From NCBI GenBank assembly GCA_964538625.1, contig CAZIGH010000026.1:1-64000 (forward strand): a stretch of DNA of 64,000 nt, read 5' to 3'. The stretch comes from JAEUHM01 sp964538625. Lineage in GTDB: Bacteria; Verrucomicrobiota; Verrucomicrobiia; Verrucomicrobiales; Verrucomicrobiaceae. Under the pieces are notes generated by a model. It worked only from the letters and a program-made list of their open reading frames with translations, was not told the DNA's origin and did not search any database. A program made the position numbers and the translations under genes. Positions 57,694-64,000 of the stretch are shown one piece after another. Every line of letters begins with the position of its first letter. The stretch's first letter is position 1.

Positions 57694-59873
57694 CCGGCGG
57701 CGGCTTTGGCTATGGCTTCGCAGGCTTTGATGTCGAGTTTGCCTGAGGCGAGTACGGGGATGTCTGGCACGCGCACCATACGCTTGGGTATCCACAGTGC
57801 GGGCACGCCGTGCTCAAGTAGGCGATGACGCAGGGCTACGATCTCCGTGTTTTCAGGTCCGCCAGGAAGGGTGGTCAGCAGCACGAGGGCTTCGCCACGC
57901 TCGGGGTCAGGGATGCCCACGATGGTGAGTCGGCGGGTGGACTCGCCTTCCAGTCCCAGCGCGCGGTTCATCGCTTCTTCCACGGTTTCATGCGGTACCA
58001 TTTCGCCTGCGATTTTGGAGAAGCGTGAAATGCGCCCTTCGATGTAAAGGAAGCCGTCCAGATCGACGCGGCCCACATCACCTGTTCGGAACCAGCCCTC
58101 TGCGTCGAGCACTTCCGCAGAGCGTTTGGGATCGTTCAGGTAACCGGTGAAAACATTTCCGCCTTTGAACCAAATGATGCCGGATTCATGTAGCGACACG
58201 GGTTCGCCCGTGTCCGGATGGGTGAGCCTGATAGCCATGCCCGGCATGGTCTGACCCACGGAGCCGGGACGGTGGGAGAGTGCAACGGCCTGGGCGCTTT
58301 CATCCGCCGCCTGTGGATCTGGCAGGTTGACGTTGGAGACGGGGCTCGTCTCGGTAAGGCCGTAGCCTTCCAGCACTTTCTTGCCGAACTTGGTTTCGAA
58401 GGCTTCCGCTACGGACCTGGGAAGTTTCTCTGCGCCGGTGACGACGAGCTTCAGCGGAGCGAGCTGCTCCCGGTTCACGCCGCGCATGTAACCGCGCAAG
58501 AAGGTAGGCGTGGCGATGAGCACGGTCACGCGATGCTTCTGGATGATGCCGGCGAGTTCCTTTGTCTCAAGCGGTGAGGGATACGAGGCAAGGTTGAGGC
58601 CGTAAATGAGTGGGTACCATAACGTGACCGTGCAGCCAAAACTGTGGAACTGTGGCAGGCAGGCCAAGATGCTGTCCTCATGCCCCATGTCCAGCCTGGA
58701 GCCGAACTGCGAGACGTTGGACATGAGGTTGCGATGCGTGAGGACGACCCCTTTTGGTTCGCCGGAGGAGCCACTGGTGAAGAGCAGCGTGGCCTCGGTG
58801 TGACCGCCCTTCTTTGATATGCCCAAGATGGAGGCCAGAAGCGGAGCGGGCAGGATTTTCGAAAGGATGAACCACAGAGTGGCCTTGCCCTTCAGCGAGG
58901 GCATGAGCCGCTCCAGCATGATGAGCTGTTTCTGCGCTGGCCAGGGGAAGCCCTGCATCTTGCGCACAAACTGGTCCACGGTGAGAAAGCGGTCGATGTC
59001 CGCCTGGCGGATGGCGCTCTCAATGGAGGCGCGTCCAGCGGTGAAGTTGAGATTCACTGGCACCTTACCGGCCAGAACGACGGCGACGTTCGCGATAAGG
59101 CAGATGGGTGAGGGGGGCAGTACGATGCCGACGCGCTTCTTTTGCGTCTCCTGGCGGATGTAACGGCTGAGCGCCAGGGCGGCGGCGAAGACTTTGTTGA
59201 AGGGCAGTGCGCTGCCATCCTTGCCGTCGATGATGCTGTTGATGGAGCCAAACTTTTTCAGCCCCTGAATCAACGCATAGCCCAGGCTACGCTCCAGCGC
59301 CGGACTCTGCGCGAAGGTCTGCTCGGCAAGCCGGAACAAGGCCTCCTGGAAGGCTGGCAAGGTGCAGTCCGCTCCACTGAGCGGCGGCTCGAGGCCTATG
59401 ATGACCTCTTCCTCAGATGGAGTGCGCTCGATCGGCATCGCCGTCTCGCGCGGGTGGAACACGTAAGCGGGCACCACTGGAACGCCGGCCTTGAGGAGAA
59501 AGTCCAGCTTGAGACCGGGGATGACGGTGAGCGGTGCCGAGATGGCGGCAGCTTCCGAGGGCAGATAGATGACCACGCTACCGCCGGCGACAACGCCCTG
59601 AATGGCTGACGCAAATGCATCCGCCGCAGTACTTGCGCCAATGACCAGCGTGCGAGTGCCGTCGCGCTCGATGTGGGCGCGGGTGGCATCTGACAGCACG
59701 GCATCTTCATCCACGAGATAGTGAAGCTCCCGGCCTTCGAGGAGCCTCTCGAACACGGGCAGATCAGAAGGCTTGAGCAGGCTCGGGATGAGGAGGAAGC
59801 CCGACTCGTCAGGCAGGTTCTCTTTGCCTAGGATGAGGGCGCCGGGAAGGTTCGTGGTGGTGGGTTTGGACAT
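57690..59873 (-). CDS. Aas-like acyl-ACP synthetase with degenerate acyltransferase half
   Basis: A 727-aa protein similar in layout to Aas (2-acylglycerophosphoethanolamine acyltransferase/acyl-ACP synthetase, 719 aa). The C-terminal half (about 230-725) is an intact ANL adenylating domain: LLFTSGSSGEPKGVVLTHRN, VLEGYGLTETSPV, GWFRTGDVGRVDLDGFLYIEGR, and a Lys near the end (VLASGKLDIKA). The N-terminal 200 residues keep PlsC-like later segments (GGSVVIYLPSEAAAISA ... AGVPVVPAYVF), but the catalytic H-x4-D motif is absent. It may therefore charge fatty acids on ACP without acylating lysophospholipid. It overlaps the 56947 gene by ATGA. Confidence 0.8.
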   Translation of the reverse strand: MSKPTTTNLPGALILGKENLPDESGFLLIPSLLKPSDLPVFERLLEGRELHYLVDEDAVLSDATRAHIERDGTRTLVIGASTAADAFASAIQGVVAGGSVVIYLPSEAAAISAPLTVIPGLKLDFLLKAGVPVVPAYVFHPRETAMPIERTPSEEEVIIGLEPPLSGADCTLPAFQEALFRLAEQTFAQSPALERSLGYALIQGLKKFGSINSIIDGKDGSALPFNKVFAAALALSRYIRQETQKKRVGIVLPPSPICLIANVAVVLAGKVPVNLNFTAGRASIESAIRQADIDRFLTVDQFVRKMQGFPWPAQKQLIMLERLMPSLKGKATLWFILSKILPAPLLASILGISKKGGHTEATLLFTSGSSGEPKGVVLTHRNLMSNVSQFGSRLDMGHEDSILACLPQFHSFGCTVTLWYPLIYGLNLASYPSPLETKELAGIIQKHRVTVLIATPTFLRGYMRGVNREQLAPLKLVVTGAEKLPRSVAEAFETKFGKKVLEGYGLTETSPVSNVNLPDPQAADESAQAVALSHRPGSVGQTMPGMAIRLTHPDTGEPVSLHESGIIWFKGGNVFTGYLNDPKRSAEVLDAEGWFRTGDVGRVDLDGFLYIEGRISRFSKIAGEMVPHETVEEAMNRALGLEGESTRRLTIVGIPDPERGEALVLLTTLPGGPENTEIVALRHRLLEHGVPALWIPKRMVRVPDIPVLASGKLDIKACEAIAKAAAG

Positions 59874-59936
59874 GAGGTGTGGAGGGCACTTCGTTACATC
59901 AGAAAAGCAGCGGTGAGTCGAGCCGGAATCAGGCCA

Positions 59937-60494
59937 TCAGTGGGGTTTTTGGCGCTGTCTTACGGCTTCAAACAGGCAGACGCCCGTGGCCACGGAGACA
60001 TTGAGACACTCTACGCTGCCTGCCATGGGGATGCGGGCCAGGAAGTCGCAGCGCTCCTGGGTGAGCCGTCTCATCCCGGTGCCTTCCGCGCCCATGACGA
60101 TGCCGATGGGTCCAGAAAGGTCGATCTCGTAAAGCGATTGCTTGGTTTCATCTGCAGTGCCTACCAGCCAGAGCCCCAGCTCTTTGAGCCGATCCATGGC
60201 GCGGGCCAGGTTTGTGACGCGGACGATGGGCACCGTGTCCGCACCGCCACATGAAACACGGCGTACGGTCTCGGTGATGGGCGCGGACTTGTCCTTTGGT
60301 AGGATGACGGCTGCCACGCCGGCAGCGTCTGCGGTGCGGAGGCAGGCACCTAGGTTGTGGGGGTCCGTCACGCAGTCCAGGATGAGGACGATGGGGGCCT
60401 TCCTGCCTTCCAGCAGACCTGGCAGGTCCTCTTCTTCAAGCAGTGTGGTGTCAGCGTGGGTACGTGAGTGTTTGTTGGCGCGGGCGGAATGCAC
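59937..60494 (-). CDS. Short RlmB/TrmH-family 2'-O-ribose methyltransferase
   Basis: A 185-aa SPOUT methyltransferase with the three family motifs: LDCVTDPHNLGACLRTADAAG (motif 1), PIGIVMGAEGTGMRR (motif 2) and IPMAGSVECLNVSVATGVCLFE (motif 3, knot). These match RlmB (23S rRNA Gm2251) more than TrmH. The usual N-terminal substrate-binding domain (about 75 residues) is missing: the GTG start at 60494 is preceded four codons earlier by an in-frame TAG. It may be a single-domain member or a truncated gene. Confidence 0.82.
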   Translation of the reverse strand: MHSARANKHSRTHADTTLLEEEDLPGLLEGRKAPIVLILDCVTDPHNLGACLRTADAAGVAAVILPKDKSAPITETVRRVSCGGADTVPIVRVTNLARAMDRLKELGLWLVGTADETKQSLYEIDLSGPIGIVMGAEGTGMRRLTQERCDFLARIPMAGSVECLNVSVATGVCLFEAVRQRQKPH

Positions 60495-60553
60495 AGGGGC
60501 AGTCTATACTGGCATGGCTCAGGTGAAAACTGGCACTTGCAGGTTTGGTGCCC

Positions 60554-61480
60554 TCATACCTGCACGGCTGCACCCTCTGCGGCGCGGCTCTCTCGCCCGG
60601 CGATGATTATGCGCATGAGTTCTGCCGTCTCTTCCATGCTCACGGGGCGCGCTCCGGTCTGCAGCATGGTGATGAAGGCCACCAGCTGCGCACGGAAGGC
60701 GGCATAGGTGTCTGTGAGGCGCAGGGGAAGCTGTCCGCAGGTGCCGTAAAGATGCACTGCTCCAAAGCTGCCATACGCGTCGTGGATGGCGCCTATGGTC
60801 ACCACGGTGCCGCTGGCGTGGGTGAGGTGCATGACGTCTCCGCGCTCGTCTGACAGCGCCTGGACGGTTTGAAATCCGGGACCCAGGAGGGGTGATACTG
60901 CCTCCAGCGCATGGATGCCGTAGCGTTCCCAGGTCTTGCAGGTAAAGCTAGTGATCCAGCGCAGTTCGCCCAGGTCTGCCAGGTGCGCTGCCGCCTGTTG
61001 CATCTCCGGCATGTAGCGCATGCCACTGGTGGAAAGGATGACCGCGCCCTGCTCATGCCAGCGCATGAACTGCTCCAGATCCGCACGATTGGTGGCCAGT
61101 GGCTTGTCCACGAAGATGGGCAGCCCAGCCTCCACGAAGGGCCGTGCCCGGCGCACATGGTCGTCACCATCATCCGTGGCGATGACCACGGCATCCACTT
61201 CACCAATGACCTCCTCAGGCCTCTCCACGATGTGCTCGATGAGGCTCGCCCGGGCTACCAGGGGCGCGTCTGCGGGATCGTCCGTCCAGAGATGAGTGAC
61301 TCGGGCACCGGGAATGCGCACACTGTCCAGCGGCTGCCTGCCCATGTAGGCGGGGATGGCTGGATACGGGCACTTGGCCATCTCCGCAGGGTCGTAACCA
61401 TTGATGATGCCGGACCAGGAATAGGGATGACCGTTCCCTTCGATCATGCCCAGCATGGCGATACGCAGTTCTTTGCTCAT
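60554..61480 (-). CDS. Gfo/Idh/MocA family oxidoreductase
   Basis: A 308-aa NAD(P)-dependent oxidoreductase. The Rossmann start is unusual (LRIAMLGMIEGNGHPYSWSGIINGY), with a long loop in place of GxGxxG. The rest is typical: AVVIATDDGDDHVRRARPFVEAGLPIFVDKPLATN contains the EKP-type motif as DKP, followed by SGMRYMPEMQQ. It starts by an ATGA overlap with the second Gfo/Idh/MocA gene and so belongs to a three-gene unit with a GDSL hydrolase, possibly for sugar breakdown. The substrate is unknown. Confidence 0.85.
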   Translation of the reverse strand: MSKELRIAMLGMIEGNGHPYSWSGIINGYDPAEMAKCPYPAIPAYMGRQPLDSVRIPGARVTHLWTDDPADAPLVARASLIEHIVERPEEVIGEVDAVVIATDDGDDHVRRARPFVEAGLPIFVDKPLATNRADLEQFMRWHEQGAVILSTSGMRYMPEMQQAAAHLADLGELRWITSFTCKTWERYGIHALEAVSPLLGPGFQTVQALSDERGDVMHLTHASGTVVTIGAIHDAYGSFGAVHLYGTCGQLPLRLTDTYAAFRAQLVAFITMLQTGARPVSMEETAELMRIIIAGRESRAAEGAAVQV

Positions 61481-62463
61481 GGGATGGTGATGCGCTGACC
61501 TGTGCGGGCAGACTCCAGTGCGGCGAGGTTCACTTTGAGCGTTTGCACCGCTTCTTCGAGCGTGCAGAGCGGAGATGGCTTGCCCTCCATGCCGTCCAGG
61601 AAGGCGCTGGCTTGGGCGATGAACAAGTCATCACGCTCCAGAGGGGAGCTGACGTGTTCGGTCCAGGAGGTCTGTCCACGGAGCATGTGGCTCCAGCTGA
61701 GGCGGTGGAGGTCCACTTTGACACTGCCCAGCTCACCGTGCAGCTGGAGGGTCATTTCGTTCGGAGCCTGAAACTGGTTCAGTGCGTACGTCGCCAGCAC
61801 ATCGCCGTGTCGTGCCATCACGTTCACCGTATCTTCCACCGTCACACCTTCGAGGAGTTGATGCGCCGCATCTGCGTAGAGAGAGGTGATGGGGCCGATG
61901 AGCCACTCGGTGGCGTTGATGACGTGGGTGAGTGCATCCTGGATGGCGCCGCCCCCCGTCTCATGTCTCGTGTAGTAGATCTCGCGATAGGCAGGACGGT
62001 AAGTGGGAAAATGCTGGCCTGTCACCAGACTGGCGTGCAGTACGCGCCCTATGGTGCCTTTAGCGAGGTAATCCCTGGCGGCCAGCATCCATGGCATGAC
62101 ATGGTAAACGTAGGCCACGGCATGGTAGCGCCCGGAGTTGCGGGCTGCTGCCACCAGTCCGTCCACTCCGTCCAGTGTCACTGCCAGAGGTTTCTCGATG
62201 AGCACCGAGCTGCTATGCTGCAAGGCGAGCAGGCTCATGCGCACATGCAAGTGCGCTGGCACGCAGACAACCACTGCGTCAAAGCGCTGCGCCATCGCCA
62301 GCTCTGCGTCATCGTAGGTTTCCACGCCATGGTCCTCAGACATGCGGCGGGTGAGCGCCGCATTCGCATCACAAGCGGCCACGACGGCACGCCCTGTCTT
62401 CTGGAAGCAACGCAGATGCCTCTCGCCTATGCTGCCGCACCCGAGAATGAGGATGCGCTTCAT
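61477..62463 (-). CDS. Gfo/Idh/MocA family oxidoreductase
   Basis: A 328-aa NAD(P)-dependent enzyme with a classical N-terminal Rossmann motif (ILILGCGSIGERHLRCF) and the conserved EKPLAV motif (VLIEKPLAVTLDGV). The C-terminal domain (GGGAIQDALTHVINATEWLIGPITSLYADAAH) is typical. Family members oxidise or reduce sugars and cyclitols. It overlaps the GDSL hydrolase gene above it (62460-62463) and the next Gfo/Idh/MocA gene below. The two oxidoreductases are not close duplicates of each other. Confidence 0.9.
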   Translation of the reverse strand: MKRILILGCGSIGERHLRCFQKTGRAVVAACDANAALTRRMSEDHGVETYDDAELAMAQRFDAVVVCVPAHLHVRMSLLALQHSSSVLIEKPLAVTLDGVDGLVAAARNSGRYHAVAYVYHVMPWMLAARDYLAKGTIGRVLHASLVTGQHFPTYRPAYREIYYTRHETGGGAIQDALTHVINATEWLIGPITSLYADAAHQLLEGVTVEDTVNVMARHGDVLATYALNQFQAPNEMTLQLHGELGSVKVDLHRLSWSHMLRGQTSWTEHVSSPLERDDLFIAQASAFLDGMEGKPSPLCTLEEAVQTLKVNLAALESARTGQRITIP

Positions 62464-63140
62464 TGCGGCAGGCGGGATGAGATTTCTTGAGCCACTTTCT
62501 GGGCCAGGAAGTCGGAGCCTTCCGTGGTGTAGTGCAGGTCCTTGGGCTTGTGCAGCCGCTCGAACTCAGGCTGGACGTGGGCGTAAAGATCGTTCACGTC
62601 CACGGAGAGTTCTTTCATCACCTTCAGGGCTATAGCGTTGTACTCCTTCACGTCGCCGAAGCTGCGGTCCGGCTCCAGCGGGGGAGGCGGTATGGGTGTA
62701 GTGGTGGCGAAGATGAGCTTAGCGCCCGTTTGCTTCAGACGGGTGACGATGGCTCGGAGGTTCCTCTCATAATCGGCTGGCTCCACCTGCCGCTTCCCGT
62801 CGGGCATCACTCTGAGATCGTGAATGCCGTGGTTAAAGTGAATGACATCCCAGCGCCCTGAGCCAAGCCACTTGTCATAGTGGATGAGGTTTTTCGAGGG
62901 GCCGCCGTTTGCCGGGATGCGGTGCACGTTCGCTCTGCCCTCAAGGAGTTTACGCACTGGCAGGGTGTAACCCATGGAGATGGAGTCTCCGATGAGGAGG
63001 ACCCGCGGCAGGCCGGCCACGTCTTCCACGGGAGCCAGGACTTCAGAAGATTTCTTTTTTGTCTCCTGCGCGTGCAGCATAGGCGAGGCAAGGAGGAGCA
63101 AGAGAATGGTCCGGGCGTATTGGTGAAGAGGCATCGTCAT
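62460..63140 (-). CDS. Exported SGNH/GDSL-type hydrolase
   Basis: A 226-aa secreted esterase-like protein. The signal peptide is TILLLLLASPMLHAQ. SGNH motifs: block I LLIGDSISMGYT (Ser nucleophile), block II Gly in PANGGPSKN, block III HFNHGIHDL (in place of the usual N-x-G of GxND), and block V DLHYTTEGSDFLAQKV (Asp/His pair). It probably removes acyl or acetyl groups from carbohydrates. It is the first gene of a unit with two sugar oxidoreductases. The start at 63140 gives the signal; the frame to 63278 does not. Confidence 0.87.
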   Translation of the reverse strand: MTMPLHQYARTILLLLLASPMLHAQETKKKSSEVLAPVEDVAGLPRVLLIGDSISMGYTLPVRKLLEGRANVHRIPANGGPSKNLIHYDKWLGSGRWDVIHFNHGIHDLRVMPDGKRQVEPADYERNLRAIVTRLKQTGAKLIFATTTPIPPPPLEPDRSFGDVKEYNAIALKVMKELSVDVNDLYAHVQPEFERLHKPKDLHYTTEGSDFLAQKVAQEISSRLPQ

Positions 63141-63233
63141 GGAACGCAGCCCAGGATGCGTGATTTGCATCACTGTGGAAAGAGCATTGTCGGCAGCCTG
63201 TCCATTGGTGCATAATCGACGCCGTAACATTTC

Positions 63234-63614
63234 ATGAACTGGTATTTCGAAAAGGAAGGCGTCAGCCAGGGACCTCACACGGAGGCGGAGATGGTCAAGC
63301 GCATGACGAGCAAGGAGCTGAGTTCTGACTCGCTGGTGTGGAATGCGCAGATGGAATCCTGGACCACCGTGGCCGAGGCGAAGCCGGAGTGGCTGCTGAT
63401 CGAGTCCGCAGTGACTGAGGCTACGGCACCGGTCGAAGCAGCTCCACCGCCGCGCCCTGCTTCACGCCCCATCAGTGCTCCACTCAAACCCATTCGCGAG
63501 ACCCCAGCCAAGGGTGCCGCGCCCGCTCCCTCACGCCTTAAACCCCAGGCACCCGTGGGTGGTGAAGAATCCAAGCCCGGTTTCTTCAAGCGGCTTTTTG
63601 GTGGGAAGAAGTGA
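63234..63614 (+). CDS. GYF_2 (DUF4339) domain protein
   Basis: A 126-aa protein opening with a GYF_2 domain (WYFEKEGVSQGPHTEAEMVKRM ... DSLVWNAQMESWTTVAEA), a small domain that binds Pro-rich peptides. A Pro/Ala-rich tail and a basic end (FFKRLFGGKK) follow. There is no signal or membrane segment, so it is probably cytoplasmic. It is divergent from the GDSL unit. The binding partner is unknown. Confidence 0.8.
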   Translation: MNWYFEKEGVSQGPHTEAEMVKRMTSKELSSDSLVWNAQMESWTTVAEAKPEWLLIESAVTEATAPVEAAPPPRPASRPISAPLKPIRETPAKGAAPAPSRLKPQAPVGGEESKPGFFKRLFGGKK

Positions 63615-63631
63615 CCTCGCCGCTGGCAGGT

Positions 63632-64000
63632 TCATGCACCCAACGAGCTGTCACCTTGACCACTCTCCTTCACGAAAAGCAGCCGTAGAGAGTTCAAACA
63701 CACCACCACCGTGCTGCCCTCATGCGCCAGCACGCCCAGTGTGAGGGGGATCTGCCCCACGAGCGCGGCCACTCCCATGATCACCACCGCACCCAGTGAG
63801 ATGGCGATGTTTTGTTTGATGATTCGTTTCGCCGAGGTGCTGATGGTCAGGGCGGAGAGCAGTTTCTCAATGCGGTCCTGCATGAGCACGATGTCCGCCT
63901 GCTCCAGCGCTGCATCACTGCCCCGCGCACCCATGGCGATGCTCACGTGAGCCACCGCCAAGCTCGGCGCATCGTTCACGCCGTCGCCGATCATGGCCAC
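63632..64000 (-). CDS. Heavy-metal P-type ATPase, C-terminal part (cut by window edge)
   Basis: Only the last 122 residues or so are in the window. They begin in the hinge motif of P-type ATPases (MIGDGVNDAPSLA, which binds Mg2+) and continue with ALEQADIVLMQDRIEKL and two membrane helices (IAISLGAVVIMGVAALVGQIPLTLGVLAHEG). The tail after the helices is short. The pattern fits zinc/cadmium/cobalt-type (P1B) ATPases. The 5' end lies beyond 64000, so ion specificity cannot be judged. Confidence 0.9.
   Translation of the reverse strand: MAMIGDGVNDAPSLAVAHVSIAMGARGSDAALEQADIVLMQDRIEKLLSALTISTSAKRIIKQNIAISLGAVVIMGVAALVGQIPLTLGVLAHEGSTVVVCLNSLRLLFVKESGQGDSSLGA

Noticed and set aside
61543..62490. 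315-aa open frame on the plus strand
   Set aside because: Antisense to the second Gfo/Idh/MocA gene; rich in His/Cys/Arg and without recognisable domains.
1..64000. CRISPR arrays, rRNA, tRNA, prophage or integrase genes
   Set aside because: None seen on reading either strand; short direct repeats found are all coding low-complexity or the single 466-bp duplication.

Overview
The window is a GC-rich (about 60 percent), densely coded bacterial chromosome segment with about 60 genes and no rRNA, tRNA or CRISPR array that I can see. Gene content points to the phylum Verrucomicrobiota, near Prosthecobacter/Verrucomicrobium. The main signs are PVC-type dehydrogenases with c-type haem motifs, a DUF1080 domain, a secreted sulfatase, Gfo/Idh/MocA oxidoreductases, Ser/Thr kinases paired with ECF sigma factors, SHD1-like and FG-GAP-like secreted proteins, and a Gram-negative envelope (Tol-Pal, LpxL-type acyltransferase). 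Taxonomy is inferred from gene content only.

Layout. 63-5682: a giant secreted dehydrogenase fusion, a Gly/Tyr-rich lipoprotein and a Tat-exported sugar isomerase-like protein. 5796-13282: mazG, then the classical rpmH-rnpA-yidD-yidC-khpB(jag) cluster, a glycerophosphodiesterase, and a coupled acyltransferase-ExbB-ExbD set. 13379-13795: a broken VOC-family gene. 13917-19383 (minus): a tol-pal operon (tolQ, a DUF3147-like membrane gene, tolR, tonB/tolA-like, tolB, pal) running on into queF and an esterase. 19549-28088: ychF, a two-component system, a large secreted FG-GAP-like protein and proS. 28172-33464 (minus): a second PVC dehydrogenase, an ECF sigma factor, a Ser/Thr kinase and a four-helix membrane protein.

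33596-38049 (plus) is the most intriguing block: a carrier-protein/condensation-like protein, an acyl-activating AMP ligase, and an FAD enzyme with both signature features of flavin-dependent halogenases. Together they look like a minimal pathway for loading an acid on a carrier protein, oxidising or halogenating it, and transferring it. Convergent to it lie a patatin-like protein and an operon of a bile-acid-symporter-family transporter, an APH-fold kinase and an HpaI-type aldolase. The kinase/aldolase junction is duplicated as a perfect-looking 466-bp tandem repeat. 42247-49652: small secreted and zinc-ribbon proteins, a TPM-domain pair, a heparinase-like protein and an L,D-transpeptidase. 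49786-55082: a lipoprotein, a STAS protein, a fused LpxL/GT9 protein, a LysM lipoprotein and a sulfatase. 55989-56388: a 233-bp MITE-like element with terminal inverted repeats and a 4-bp target duplication. 56386-64000: membrane proteins, an Aas-like acyl-ACP synthetase with a degenerate acyltransferase half, a short RlmB-like methyltransferase, a GDSL hydrolase with two Gfo/Idh/MocA oxidoreductases, a GYF_2 protein and the end of a metal P-type ATPase cut by the window edge.
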